Origin: CAZDBA01 sp964503615
GTDB lineage: Bacteria > Planctomycetota > Planctomycetia > Pirellulales > Pirellulaceae
Assembly (NCBI GenBank): GCA_964503615.1
Contig: CAZDBA010000003.1
Span: 1 to 64,000, forward strand
Reading direction: 5' to 3'
Length of the DNA: 64,000 nucleotides
Shown here: piece after piece, positions 52,615 to 62,351 of the stretch
Numbering within the stretch: the first letter of the stretch is position 1
How the letters are laid out: each line of letters starts with the position of its first letter
Notes under the pieces: model-generated
What the model saw: only the letters and a program-made list of their open reading frames with translations
Told to the model about the DNA's origin: nothing
Database searches by the model: none
Made by a program: the position numbers and the translations under genes

Positions 52615-54441
52615 ATGCCGATTGTTACGCTTGAGAATTTGACTATTGGATTTCGCGGTCCGCCGCTTCTGGATAACGTTTCGTGTCGAATCGACGCTGG
52701 TCAGCGGATCGGGCTGTTGGGGAGAAACGGCGCGGGCAAGACCACTCTCATGAGGATTCTTAGTGGGCAAGAGGAGTACGATAGTGGGAACCTGATTTTG
52801 CAACAGGGAACCCATATTTCGCTTTTGCAACAAGATGTTCCCCAAGACGTCACCGGTTCGATCGCCGAAATCGTTGCAACCGGCTTGCCCGAGTTGAATG
52901 AGGACCATGATGAACGGCTCCACTGGCAACAACAGAACGAAGTCCACCAGATCATTTCCCGAATGGAGCTGGATGCCGAAGGGAAATTCGAAACATTGTC
53001 TTCGGGCATGAAGCGTAGAGTTCTGTTGGCTCGCGCGATCGTGTCCAAACCGGGCTTGCTGTTGCTAGACGAACCGACAAACCATCTGGATATCACAGCG
53101 ATCCATTGGTTGGAAACGTTTCTCAGCAAATGGCCTGCTGCGTTCATGTTTGTGACGCATGATCGAATGTTTTTAAGGCGGATGGCCAATCGAATTTTGG
53201 AGATCGATCGCGGGCGGCTTTTTGACTGGTCCTGCGACTACGAAACGTTTCTCGTCCGCAAGGAACAGGCTTTGGCCGCCGAAGAAAAACAGAACGCTCT
53301 GTTTGACAAACGATTGGCTGAAGAAGAGGTCTGGATTCGCCAAGGGATCAAGGCTCGACGAACGCGAAACGAAGGTCGAGTCCGCGCGTTGAAAAAGCTG
53401 CGAGAGGAGCGGAGCGAGCGTCGTAGCGCGGTTAAAACCACCAACTTGAAAATCCAGGAAGGCCAAAAGAGCGGAACGTTGGTGGTCGACGCAAAAGAGT
53501 TAACGTTTAAGTACGAAGACCGAAACATCTTTGAGAATTTTTCGACCAAGATCATGCGTGGAGACAAGGTCGGAATTATCGGGCCCAACGGCGTGGGAAA
53601 AACAACGCTGTTGAAAACGCTACTTGGTGAACTTACACCCGATAGCGGTACGGTAAAACTCGGCACCAATCTGGAGGTTGCGTACTTTGACCAACTTCGA
53701 GAACAGCTTGACCCAGATGCGACCGTTCAGTTTGCTGTAAGTGACGGGTACGACCATATCCAGATCGGTGACACAAAAAAACACATTTATGGTTACTTGC
53801 AGGAGTTCCTGTTTGCCCCAGAACGAGCTCGAACGCCGATCAAGTTCCTTTCCGGTGGCGAACGGAATCGTGTGCTACTTGCAAAACTGTTCACTAAAAC
53901 TGCAAACCTGATCGTCTTGGACGAACCAACAAACGACCTCGACACGGAAACGCTTGAGATGCTGGAGGAGCGGTTGGTCGAGTTTGGTGGAACGATCCTA
54001 GTCGTCAGCCACGATCGTGAGTTTCTGAACAACGTGGTAACCAGTTCGATCGTATTCGAGAACGGCAGTGTCAAAGAGTACGACGGCGGCTACGACGACT
54101 GGATCAGGCAAAGCCATAAATCTGAAGAGGCGAAGCCTGCAAAGGCCAAGGTAGCCAAAGATCCTAAATCGAAACAGAATTCAGAATCGAAACAGGATTC
54201 GCCTGAGCCAAAACTGAGAAAGCTCAAATACAAAGAAAAATTGGAGCTGGAAAAGCTTCCTCAGCTCATCGAAAAACAGGAATCAGAAATCGCAGTGATC
54301 CATAAGGCAATGACCGATCCTGCGTTCTTTCAACAACCCAAAGAACAAATCGCCGAAAAACAAAACGAACTAAAAGAGCTTGAGGCCTCATTGGCCAAGT
54401 CCTACGAGCGATGGGAAGAACTGGAAGCTCTGTCATCTTAG
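52615..54441 (+). CDS. uup: ABC-F ATPase, Uup type
   Basis: The 608-aa protein has two ABC modules: Walker A GRNGAGKTTL (about 39) and GPNGVGKTTL (about 324), signatures LSSGMKRRVLLARA and LSGGERNRVLLAKL, and Walker B GLLLLDEPTNHLD and LIVLDEPTNDLD. A linker with RRTRNEGRVRALKKLREER and a coiled-coil C-terminal region, about 520-605, are typical of Uup. The first signature has SSGM in place of SGGQ. The role is ribosome-linked or DNA-structure related in this family. Confidence 0.93.
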   Translation: MPIVTLENLTIGFRGPPLLDNVSCRIDAGQRIGLLGRNGAGKTTLMRILSGQEEYDSGNLILQQGTHISLLQQDVPQDVTGSIAEIVATGLPELNEDHDERLHWQQQNEVHQIISRMELDAEGKFETLSSGMKRRVLLARAIVSKPGLLLLDEPTNHLDITAIHWLETFLSKWPAAFMFVTHDRMFLRRMANRILEIDRGRLFDWSCDYETFLVRKEQALAAEEKQNALFDKRLAEEEVWIRQGIKARRTRNEGRVRALKKLREERSERRSAVKTTNLKIQEGQKSGTLVVDAKELTFKYEDRNIFENFSTKIMRGDKVGIIGPNGVGKTTLLKTLLGELTPDSGTVKLGTNLEVAYFDQLREQLDPDATVQFAVSDGYDHIQIGDTKKHIYGYLQEFLFAPERARTPIKFLSGGERNRVLLAKLFTKTANLIVLDEPTNDLDTETLEMLEERLVEFGGTILVVSHDREFLNNVVTSSIVFENGSVKEYDGGYDDWIRQSHKSEEAKPAKAKVAKDPKSKQNSESKQDSPEPKLRKLKYKEKLELEKLPQLIEKQESEIAVIHKAMTDPAFFQQPKEQIAEKQNELKELEASLAKSYERWEELEALSS

Positions 54442-54841
54442 TTGGTTCAGCTTGTCCGCGCCGCTTTTCGGAAGGGCGACGCTCCCCGCGGAGCCAATTT
54501 TCCAACTTCAAATTTTCGACCGAACCCTGACTGGCTCAAAATGTCCTGTAGCACGTACTCGACTTACAGCGGGCATTTGGTTCCGCTTTTACGGCTTAAA
54601 ATGTTGATAGGAAGTGTAGTGAACGTCATGAAAGTGTGAGAGAAACCCTATATTGTTGGCTGGCAAGGACTTACAATCGTTAAGGAGTCTTGGCATTAGT
54701 TAGGTCTTAACGTCAGCTATATTTGTAGACTCTAAGTATCACGAAATCATTGCTGCGCGAGCAGCAAGTTTCGAAGCCTAACTTCTTCGAATAAGATTCG
54801 CGATGCTGAAACACTTCCTGTGGATGCGGTATTACCCCGCA
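54442..54841. other. Intergenic region before phoH
   Basis: About 400 nt with several short direct and inverted motifs but no ORF with support. A promoter for the phoH cluster is expected here; none could be pinned down. Confidence 0.4.
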
Positions 54842-55831
54842 ATGAACATGACAGAAGCAACAATCTCTTCGATTGAACCCAGTATCGTACTGCCACTCTT
54901 TGGCGCAAAAGATCAACATCTTCGACGACTACGAGAACACTTTCCTGTAAAGATCGTTCACCGTGACGGACAGATCCGAGTGATCGGTGATGATGAAAAA
55001 GCGGTCTCGCAAGCGACAGAAGCGATCGAGATCCTGACTCACATCGTTCGCAAACGTGGCAACCTTACGCCCGCGTTATTTGACGACACGATCGCACGAG
55101 TCAAAGGGGAATCACCCGGCATCAGCGCATCGCACTCGATCGAAGTGCATGAAGTGGGCCGGCAGATTCGTCCCCGTACTCCTGGGCAGGCAACTTACAT
55201 CGAAGCCATTCGAAACAAAGATCTCGTCTTTGCCACCGGTCCCGCTGGATCAGGTAAAACTTACCTTGCCGTCGCGATGGCGATCGAAGCGCTCAAGCAA
55301 CAGCAGATTCGGAAAGTCGTTTTGGTCCGTCCCGCGGTCGAAGCTGGGGAAAGCCTTGGTTATCTTCCAGGTGACATGCAGGCAAAGATCAATCCTTACC
55401 TGCGGCCTTTACTGGATGCGATTAACGAAATGGTCGGCTACGATCAGGTCCAAAGACTGATTTCTCAGGACGTAATCGAAGTCGTGCCTTTGGCGTATAT
55501 GCGAGGCAGAACGCTCAATCAATCGTTTATTATTTTGGATGAAGCCCAAAATAGCACGGTTTCGCAGATGAAAATGTTCTTAACGCGGATGGGACATGAT
55601 TCTAAAATTGTCGTATCGGGCGATCCCACTCAAACTGACCTTCCGAGGTCTCAGCAGAGTGGATTGGCTGATGCACTTAGACGATTGGGCAAGATTGATG
55701 GCGTTGCCGCAGTCAAGCTCACACAAGCCGACATTGTGAGGCATCGCCTGGTGCAAAAGATCGTTGAAGCTTATGACGGCAACAATGACGGTCTTAGTGA
55801 TTCCAAATCTGCAAAACGCAAAAGTAAATAA
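54842..55831 (+). CDS. PhoH-like ATPase (PhoL)
   Basis: The 329-aa cytosolic ATPase has ATGPAGSGKTYLAVAMAIEAL as Walker A, SFIILDEAQNSTVSQMKMFL as Walker B and VVSGDPTQTDLPRSQQSGL. An N-terminal KH-like region (VKIVHRDGQIRVIGDDEKAV) is typical of this group, and a short Lys-rich end follows. Family members are linked to RNA processing or stress. The start at 54842 is chosen within a frame open from 54803. It begins the conserved phoH-HD-ybeY-corC group. Confidence 0.92.
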   Translation: MNMTEATISSIEPSIVLPLFGAKDQHLRRLREHFPVKIVHRDGQIRVIGDDEKAVSQATEAIEILTHIVRKRGNLTPALFDDTIARVKGESPGISASHSIEVHEVGRQIRPRTPGQATYIEAIRNKDLVFATGPAGSGKTYLAVAMAIEALKQQQIRKVVLVRPAVEAGESLGYLPGDMQAKINPYLRPLLDAINEMVGYDQVQRLISQDVIEVVPLAYMRGRTLNQSFIILDEAQNSTVSQMKMFLTRMGHDSKIVVSGDPTQTDLPRSQQSGLADALRRLGKIDGVAAVKLTQADIVRHRLVQKIVEAYDGNNDGLSDSKSAKRKSK

Positions 55832-55897
55832 AGTACGAACTAAAAGTACGGATAAAGACGGGAGCTGCGACCCAGGTTGTGGCTCCAGTCGATTCTT

Positions 55898-58234
55898 ATG
55901 TCAAACAATTCGACATCACGCGTACGTCGCTCGCTGCCCAACTCCCGAACCGGCATCAGTGCCGCCACTATGGAGTTTGTCGGTCGTCGCGACGTCTGGT
56001 CAAAATTTCTGCTATGCGGTTTAACGTCAATCGTATTATGGTTACTGGCATTCGGCTGGAACCCGGCATTCCCCTATCGGACCCGGCAAGCACCCTTGCG
56101 CGACATGTACGCGCGAGCCAGTTTTGAGTTTCTGGATACTCAGAAAACAGACGAAGCTCGCACACGTGCCCGCCGCGAGATCAATTGCTACTACGAAAAT
56201 GATCGGCAGGTTTTGGTCGATCTGCGAGGGCAACTGATCGTAGACGTCTTTGAAGTGATGCAGGAATCGATTCAACAAGTCAAAGACGACGTCTGGTCAA
56301 AATTCCTTGCCGAGCCCGATGTAAGCGACATCGATATCGACGACCCGACAAGCGAACTGAACAAGTTTCGCGAGGCGTTGAAAAACGATGAGGCGTTGGA
56401 GACTTTGCGAAAAGTGATCGACAAAGCGTTCCTTGAAATTGACGAGAACGGTTTGTTGACCAACCTGGAACATGAACTCGAAGACGGCAGGTTGGAAGAA
56501 ATCAAAGTCTACAACAAAGGCACTCCGAACGACTGGAAACTGGTCCCGGTCAGCAATGTTCGGATCGCCGAAATCAGTGAGCGTTTGAAATCGAATCTCC
56601 GTTTGGAACTCCAAAACGAGCCGTCGATTTCTGATCCCTTTCTTGTCGCCGACCGACTGTTTGATTGGCTGCGTCCGCAACTGCCCAGCACACTTAAGCT
56701 GGACCCGGACAAAACAGAAAAAGATCGGGAGCTTTCTGTCGATTCCGTAGAACCGGAGATGAAAAAATATGAACCAGGTACACCGCTAGACAAAAAATTC
56801 GAAGACGCTGGGCGTTCTGTTATTCGGTGTCGTGTCCCTCTCGATGGAGATGACATCGCTCTATTGAGAGCTGAGCATGATGAGATGGTCAAAAGCATGA
56901 CGGTGGCACAACACTTCGCTCGTTCGTGCCTGTTCCTCGGTACCTTTCTCGTGATATTTTCTTTGCTTTGCAGTTATCTCCGGCATCGTGATCAAAATCT
57001 GCTGGATGACTTCAAACACTTTTCCATGTTGGTTGGATTATCCGGAGCCACGTTTTTACTTGGTTGGATTCTTGCTGCAAACGAAGATCTGCGAGCTGAA
57101 ATAATCCCCTTCATGATCTGCGCGATGATCATCGCCATTGCCTATAACACAGAGCTGGCAATTTTCCTCAGTTCGTTGATCGCGCTGGCGTTTACGATTT
57201 TGCACGGATATGGAGTTGGAGAATTTGTGATCCTGGCAGCGGCAACATGCACTTCAGCGATGCTTTGTGGCACGATTCGCAGTCGTACCAAACTGGTTTA
57301 CATCGGAATGATTTGTGCCATTATTACGTTCCCAATCGTGATCGGAATTCACAGCCTACTCGGGCAACCCATTACCAGAGAACTGCTTCGTGACGGCATG
57401 TGGTACGCCGGCAGTGCGGCGTTGGCAGGGCTGTTTATCACCGTCCTGCTGCCGTTTATCGAGCAGTGGTTTGATATTCAAACCGATATCAGTTTGTTGG
57501 AATTAGGTGACGCTAATCACCCGTTGTTGAAGCAATTAGTCCAGACAGCTCCGGGAACATATAACCACAGTATCAATGTTGCTTCGATTTCAGAAACAGC
57601 TGCCAAATCGATCGGGGCCAACGGACTGCTTTGTCGAGTCGGTGCTTACTTTCACGACGTGGGCAAGGTCCGCAAGCCGGAGTACTTTATCGAGAACCAA
57701 AGTGGTGGCGAGAATAAACACGACGATCTTGAACCGACGATGAGTACGATCGTCATTATCGCACATGTAAAAGACGGTGCAGAAATGGGACGACAGCACA
57801 AACTCCCCCAGCGCATCATCGACTTGATCGAACAGCATCATGGAACGACTGTGGTTGAGTTCTTTTACAATCGAGCCAAAGCTCAGCTCGAGGGCGACGA
57901 GAATGCCCAACCTGTGGATCGTGATTCTTTCCGCTACCCTGGCCCCAAACCCCAAACCTCCGAAGCGGCGATCTTGATGCTAGCCGATTCCGTTGAATCA
58001 GCCAGTCGAGCGTTGCGTGAGCCAGCTCCTTCCCGAATTGAAAGTCTTGTTCAGACAATTTTAAAGCACAAATTGAACGATGGGCAGCTTGACGAATGCC
58101 CGATCACTTTCCAACAATTACATACCATTGAGGAAAGCATGATCAAATCGTTGAATGCGATGTATCATGGCCGAGTAAAGTATCCTGAACAGTCTCAGGA
58201 CAAAGAAAAACCGACCGAAAAACAACTGGCCTAA
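55898..58234 (+). CDS. 7TM-HD hydrolase with HDIG domain (PgpH-like)
   Basis: The 778-aa membrane protein has one TM near the N-terminus (KFLLCGLTSIVLWLLAFG), a large extracytoplasmic domain (about 50-325), then several TM helices (about 330-530). A C-terminal HD domain follows, with metal His/Asp in NHSINVASISETAAK, AYFHDVGKVRKPEYF and IIDLIEQHHGT. Such proteins cleave c-di-AMP in Firmicutes; the nucleotide here is not shown. Its place between phoH and ybeY is the conserved order. ATG 55898 is used within a longer open frame from 55877. Confidence 0.92.
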   Translation: MSNNSTSRVRRSLPNSRTGISAATMEFVGRRDVWSKFLLCGLTSIVLWLLAFGWNPAFPYRTRQAPLRDMYARASFEFLDTQKTDEARTRARREINCYYENDRQVLVDLRGQLIVDVFEVMQESIQQVKDDVWSKFLAEPDVSDIDIDDPTSELNKFREALKNDEALETLRKVIDKAFLEIDENGLLTNLEHELEDGRLEEIKVYNKGTPNDWKLVPVSNVRIAEISERLKSNLRLELQNEPSISDPFLVADRLFDWLRPQLPSTLKLDPDKTEKDRELSVDSVEPEMKKYEPGTPLDKKFEDAGRSVIRCRVPLDGDDIALLRAEHDEMVKSMTVAQHFARSCLFLGTFLVIFSLLCSYLRHRDQNLLDDFKHFSMLVGLSGATFLLGWILAANEDLRAEIIPFMICAMIIAIAYNTELAIFLSSLIALAFTILHGYGVGEFVILAAATCTSAMLCGTIRSRTKLVYIGMICAIITFPIVIGIHSLLGQPITRELLRDGMWYAGSAALAGLFITVLLPFIEQWFDIQTDISLLELGDANHPLLKQLVQTAPGTYNHSINVASISETAAKSIGANGLLCRVGAYFHDVGKVRKPEYFIENQSGGENKHDDLEPTMSTIVIIAHVKDGAEMGRQHKLPQRIIDLIEQHHGTTVVEFFYNRAKAQLEGDENAQPVDRDSFRYPGPKPQTSEAAILMLADSVESASRALREPAPSRIESLVQTILKHKLNDGQLDECPITFQQLHTIEESMIKSLNAMYHGRVKYPEQSQDKEKPTEKQLA

Positions 58235-58237
58235 AAA

Positions 58238-58726
58238 TTGAATACAGTCGAAGTCCACACCGATTCACTACCTGAAAACGTACTTGCCAAAATCCCTTCC
58301 TGTACAGACTTGGAAGCAACGCTGCAAAACGCAGCTCTCAAAACTCTGGCCTACAAGGCGATCGACAACGCAGAAATTAGTATCGCGATCGTCAACGACC
58401 AACGGATCCACGAAATCAACTTGCAGTTTCTCAATCACGATTACCCTACTGATGTGATCACTTTTGAGCTGGGTGAGAACCCAGCCAATAACAACTTTCA
58501 GGCAGAAATCGTTGTCAGCGCAGAAACGGCAATGAGTGTGGCCAAAGAAGTCGACACAACGTTGGAGATGGAACTGGTTTTGTACGTCGTTCATGGCACA
58601 CTTCATCTGGCCGGCTTGGACGACCACTGTGATGAAGATCGAGCTGAGATGCGGGCCAACGAACGGGCGATGATGAATTCGCTTGGATTCGATTATAAAT
58701 TTGAATCGCCGGAGCCCGCTGAGTAA
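58238..58726 (+). CDS. ybeY: rRNA maturation RNase YbeY
   Basis: The 162-aa metalloprotein matures 16S rRNA ends. The zinc site is VVHGTLHLAGLDDHCDEDRAE, with three His. NHDYPTDVITFELGEN is the usual upstream motif. TTG at 58238 is used as the start, 3 nt after the HD gene stop. Its TAA overlaps the corC ATG by one base. Confidence 0.92.
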   Translation: MNTVEVHTDSLPENVLAKIPSCTDLEATLQNAALKTLAYKAIDNAEISIAIVNDQRIHEINLQFLNHDYPTDVITFELGENPANNNFQAEIVVSAETAMSVAKEVDTTLEMELVLYVVHGTLHLAGLDDHCDEDRAEMRANERAMMNSLGFDYKFESPEPAE

Positions 58727-60021
58727 TGACGCTTGGTCTTTTATTCTGGCTAGCCATCGCCGGCATCGTCCTGACGACATTTGCCGCTACCGGCGCACAA
58801 GTTCTCAACGAATTCGCTAAACACGATCTGGAAGAGTACTGCGAGCGACGCGGTAAGAAAAATCTTTTCGGTACAATACTTGGTCTCGAGGACCGCATGG
58901 CTCTGGGAGCAGAGACTTTGCGGATCATTGCCACCACGGTCACGATTTGTGCTGCCGTCGGCTGGCTACCCGGCGCTGCGAAACTGGGAGAGTACACAGC
59001 CGCACACTGGTTCTCGGTCGTGGCAATGTTGTCAATAATCATGTTAGCCGCCAACAGCTGGATCCCGTTCGGCATCTCTCAGATCTGCGCGGCAGCTTTT
59101 TTGTTCAGAACCTGGCGAGTCTGGTCTGCAGTTTCGCTTGTGGTTTGGCCGTTGATGGTTGGCAGCCAATTCGTACGCGAGTTGGTGCAACGCGCAACGG
59201 GTGCCGAGGAAGACGAGGACGAGGAAGAAGCACTCGAAGACGAGATTCGGTCGATCGTGTCTGAGGGAGAGCGGGAAGGTTTGGTCGACGAAGACGAACG
59301 GGAAATGATCGAAGGTGTGATCGAACTGGACGAGAAAGATGTCGGCAGCATCATGACGCCCCGCTTCAAAGTCGACTCGTTGGACGTAAACACCAACTGG
59401 AGTGAGATGCTGGAGTTTGTTGTCGAATGCGGTCGAACCCGAATCCCTGTTTTTGAAGACAGTAAAGATAACATTGTCGGTATTTTGTACACCAAAGACC
59501 TTCTTCGTGAATCGCTGCGGCCCGAGTCGAAACGCAAGCCGCTTGTAAAACTCTTGCGCGAACCGATCCGGGTTCCAGAAACCAAGTTGCTGGATGAAAT
59601 GCTGGAAGAGTTTCGTAATTTACGAATCCATTTGGCAATCGTGCGCGGCGAATATGGCGGCATGATTGGCGTTGTCACGATCGAAGATGTTCTTGAGGAG
59701 ATCGTCGGAGAAATCGTCGACGAAACCGACAACGAGCAGCGAGAAGATATCTGCGTGACCTCGGAGGGAGTTGCAGAGGTATTGGGAGTTGCCCATGTCG
59801 AAGTAGTCAACGAGGTATTGGGACTCCAACTGCCCGAGGACGAAGAGTTCGACACGATCGGCGGACTGATCATGGATCAGCTGAAAGAAGTCCCCCGCGT
59901 TGGGCGGCAAGTCGTTATTGGAAACGCAACGTTCACGATCAAACAAGCCTCACGACGAGCGATCGACACGATCTCGGTCGTCGTCTCCCACGATACTAGC
60001 CAACAATCCGAATCGGCGTAG
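58726..60021 (+). CDS. CNNM/CorC-family (DUF21-CBS-CorC) membrane protein
   Basis: The 431-aa protein has an N-terminal DUF21 TM domain (about 1-145), two CBS domains (about 205-330: VGSIMTPRFKVDSL, TRIPVFEDSKDNIVGILYTKDLL, RIHLAIVRGEYGGMIGVVTIEDV) and a CorC_HlyC transporter-associated tail. The family is implicated in magnesium/cobalt efflux or haemolysin-like roles. It is coupled to ybeY by a one-base overlap, matching the usual cluster. Confidence 0.93.
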   Translation: MTLGLLFWLAIAGIVLTTFAATGAQVLNEFAKHDLEEYCERRGKKNLFGTILGLEDRMALGAETLRIIATTVTICAAVGWLPGAAKLGEYTAAHWFSVVAMLSIIMLAANSWIPFGISQICAAAFLFRTWRVWSAVSLVVWPLMVGSQFVRELVQRATGAEEDEDEEEALEDEIRSIVSEGEREGLVDEDEREMIEGVIELDEKDVGSIMTPRFKVDSLDVNTNWSEMLEFVVECGRTRIPVFEDSKDNIVGILYTKDLLRESLRPESKRKPLVKLLREPIRVPETKLLDEMLEEFRNLRIHLAIVRGEYGGMIGVVTIEDVLEEIVGEIVDETDNEQREDICVTSEGVAEVLGVAHVEVVNEVLGLQLPEDEEFDTIGGLIMDQLKEVPRVGRQVVIGNATFTIKQASRRAIDTISVVVSHDTSQQSESA

Positions 60022-60031
60022 CCTGCTCCGC

Positions 60032-60071
60032 ACAGGTAGCAAAACAAGGGTGGGTTTTTATCGCTACCTGT
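60032..60071 (+). terminator. Possible terminator after corC
   Basis: ACAGGTAGC (60032-60040) pairs with GCTACCTGT (60063-60071) across a 22-nt loop; a T-rich tract appears a little later. Moderate candidate. Confidence 0.45.
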
Positions 60072-60162
60072 TATCGTTGCCCTTTTTACTACTTATCGAG
60101 CCGGCCGAGTTTCGTTATCTTGGGATGACAAGATAGAAATCTCAGGGAATGTAAATAAAGAC

Positions 60163-61431
60163 ATGTCAGTTCAAAATATCTCTAACGTCACCAATCAAAT
60201 TTCAGGTGTCAAAGTTTCGGAAATCGCCGCCAAGTTCGGAACGCCAACGTACGTCTACGATGCCGACACGATTGTGCAACAAATCGAAAAGCTGCGAGCC
60301 TTTGACGTGATCCGTTTTGCTCAAAAAGCAAATTCCAACATCGCCGTGCTCGATCTTATGCGGAAAAATGGCGTAGTCGTTGATGCAGTGAGTGCAGGCG
60401 AAGTGTTGCGAGCCCAGGCCGCCGGCTATGACCTTTCTGACGATAGCCACCCCGTCGTGTTCACGGCTGACTTGTTTGATCGTGAAGCGATCGAGTTGGT
60501 TCAGAAATATGGACTGCACGTCAACGCGGGCTCGTCCGATATGCTTTCGCAGTTGAGCCAGATTTGTCCCGGTGCAAATGTGACTTTGCGAATCAATCCT
60601 GGCTTTGGGCATGGCCATTCGCAAAAAACCAATACAGGCGGCGAGCAATCCAAGCACGGAATCTGGCACGAACAGCTAGAGGAATGTGTTGGAATCGCCA
60701 GCTCACACGGACTGACGATTACCGGTTTGCATATGCACATCGGATCGGGCACCGATTTCGAGCACTTGTCGCAAGTCTGTGACGCGATGGTTGCTTGTGC
60801 AAAGGTTGTTGGACCTTCGCTCACAACGATCAGCTCCGGCGGTGGACTTCCCACGCCCTATCGTGATGGAGACGCAACAATCGACATCGACCGTTACTTC
60901 CAAGTCTGGGATACGGCTCGAAAGTCACTGGAAACGGAGTTCGGCCATTCGCTCACTTTGGAAATCGAGCCTGGCCGTTTTCTGGTCGCCGAATGCGGTT
61001 CCCTCGTTGCCGAAATCCGTGCGATCAAGACGATGGGCAGTAACAAGTTCTATCTGGTGGATGCGGGATTCAACAATTTAGCCCGTCCGATTCTTTACGG
61101 AGCGTATCACCCCATGTCGATCGCCTATGCTGATGGACGCGAGTCGGAATCCAGTGTCGAGTCGGTCGTCGTTGGCGGTCCGCTGTGTGAATCGGGTGAT
61201 ATCTTTACCCAATCCGAGGGCGGTTTCGTCAGTAGCTGTGAATTACCAACTGCCCAAGTCGGTGATTATCTCGTCATCGGATGTGCGGGAGCGTACGGTT
61301 TTGTGATGTCATCCAACTACAACAGTAAACCGATGACAGCTGAAGTACTGATCGTCGACGGCAAACCAATCGAAGTTCGCAAGCGGCAGTCCTTGCAAAG
61401 CCTGTTCGCCGACGAGTCGATTCCTTCATAG
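60163..61431 (+). CDS. lysA: Diaminopimelate decarboxylase
   Basis: The 422-aa fold-type III PLP enzyme makes lysine from meso-diaminopimelate. It has the PLP lysine in RFAQKANSNIAVLDLM, HMHIGSGTD, ISSGGGLPTPY, LEIEPGRFLVAECG and GPLCESGDIF (active-site Cys). An ornithine/arginine decarboxylase role is less likely given CESGD and the length. No other lysine-pathway gene lies next to it. Confidence 0.93.
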   Translation: MSVQNISNVTNQISGVKVSEIAAKFGTPTYVYDADTIVQQIEKLRAFDVIRFAQKANSNIAVLDLMRKNGVVVDAVSAGEVLRAQAAGYDLSDDSHPVVFTADLFDREAIELVQKYGLHVNAGSSDMLSQLSQICPGANVTLRINPGFGHGHSQKTNTGGEQSKHGIWHEQLEECVGIASSHGLTITGLHMHIGSGTDFEHLSQVCDAMVACAKVVGPSLTTISSGGGLPTPYRDGDATIDIDRYFQVWDTARKSLETEFGHSLTLEIEPGRFLVAECGSLVAEIRAIKTMGSNKFYLVDAGFNNLARPILYGAYHPMSIAYADGRESESSVESVVVGGPLCESGDIFTQSEGGFVSSCELPTAQVGDYLVIGCAGAYGFVMSSNYNSKPMTAEVLIVDGKPIEVRKRQSLQSLFADESIPS

Positions 61432-61441
61432 TTTGTATTGG

Positions 61442-62293
61442 CTACCAGACCAGCCATTGGTCTTTGTCTTGCAGCCAATCGGGCAGGTCTGCCATTTCCT
61501 CTTCGTTGGGTGGGCCGGTCAGCCGTTTTGGGCCGTCGTTGGTTATTGCGACGGTGTGTTCGAAATGGGCGGCGTACTTTTTATCTGCAGCGATCTGGGT
61601 CCAGCCGTCCTCTAGGCAGATCAGCTCTTTTGTACCGACCTGAACCATCGGCTCGATCGCGATCACAACACCCGGTCGCAAATCAAAATCGCCGGTCGCG
61701 ATAAACTCACCGCTGCAGTAGTTCGGTACCGAGGGGGCTTCATGGAGATTTTTGCCGATGCCATGACCGACCATCTCTTCGACAACGTGAAAACCAGCGT
61801 CGTGAACCATCGCTTCCATTTCAGTCGCCACCTCGCTCCATTTTTTCTTTGTGGCAAGCAAGTCGATGGAAAGGTTGAGTGTTGCTAGAGTGACATCCAG
61901 CAAAGATTTTTGCGTTGCGGTGATTTCCCCGATCGTGTGCGTGTAAGCCGCGTCTCCGCACCAACCTGCAATCCTGCAACCGGTATCTAGGCTGACCACA
62001 TCACCTTCGACGATTTTGCGTGGGCCTGGGATTCCGTGGACCAATTCTTCGTTGACCGAGATACAGGTTTCCGCCGGGTAAGGCGTCGGGCCCGGGTAAT
62101 TCAAAAACAACGGTTCAGCATTGTTTTCACGAAACACGTTGGCAACCGCTTCGTTCAGCTCTGCAGTGGTTACGCCCGGCTTCATGATTTGATAAGCCGC
62201 CTGATGAGCTTGCCAAACCAGCAAACCCGCCGTTCGCATCTTACGAATCTCACGCGGCGATCTGAGTTCTCGCTGAACCTGTCGGTTGTTCAT
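61442..62293 (-). CDS. map: Methionine aminopeptidase, type I
   Basis: The 283-aa enzyme removes N-terminal Met. Metal ligands lie in VSLDTGCRIAGWCGDAAYTH (two Asp), MVGHGIGKNLHEAPSVPNY (His), VIAIEPMVQ (Glu) and FEHTVAITNDG (Glu). The ATG at 62293 is preferred to the longer frame from 62395, which would overlap lpdA. AAGG is nearby upstream. It converges with lysA, with about 10 nt between the stops. Confidence 0.94.
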   Translation of the reverse strand: MNNRQVQRELRSPREIRKMRTAGLLVWQAHQAAYQIMKPGVTTAELNEAVANVFRENNAEPLFLNYPGPTPYPAETCISVNEELVHGIPGPRKIVEGDVVSLDTGCRIAGWCGDAAYTHTIGEITATQKSLLDVTLATLNLSIDLLATKKKWSEVATEMEAMVHDAGFHVVEEMVGHGIGKNLHEAPSVPNYCSGEFIATGDFDLRPGVVIAIEPMVQVGTKELICLEDGWTQIAADKKYAAHFEHTVAITNDGPKRLTGPPNEEEMADLPDWLQDKDQWLVW

Positions 62294-62351
62294 ATTTGAC
62301 GCCTTGCTGCCGCGCGGAACCGGCAAAAGATTGCTTGCCTGAAAGTTTGAC

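Noticed and set aside
59079..59873. 264-codon Ser/Thr-rich minus frame
   Set aside because: It is antisense to the CorC gene; its Ser-rich product mirrors acidic codons on the real strand.
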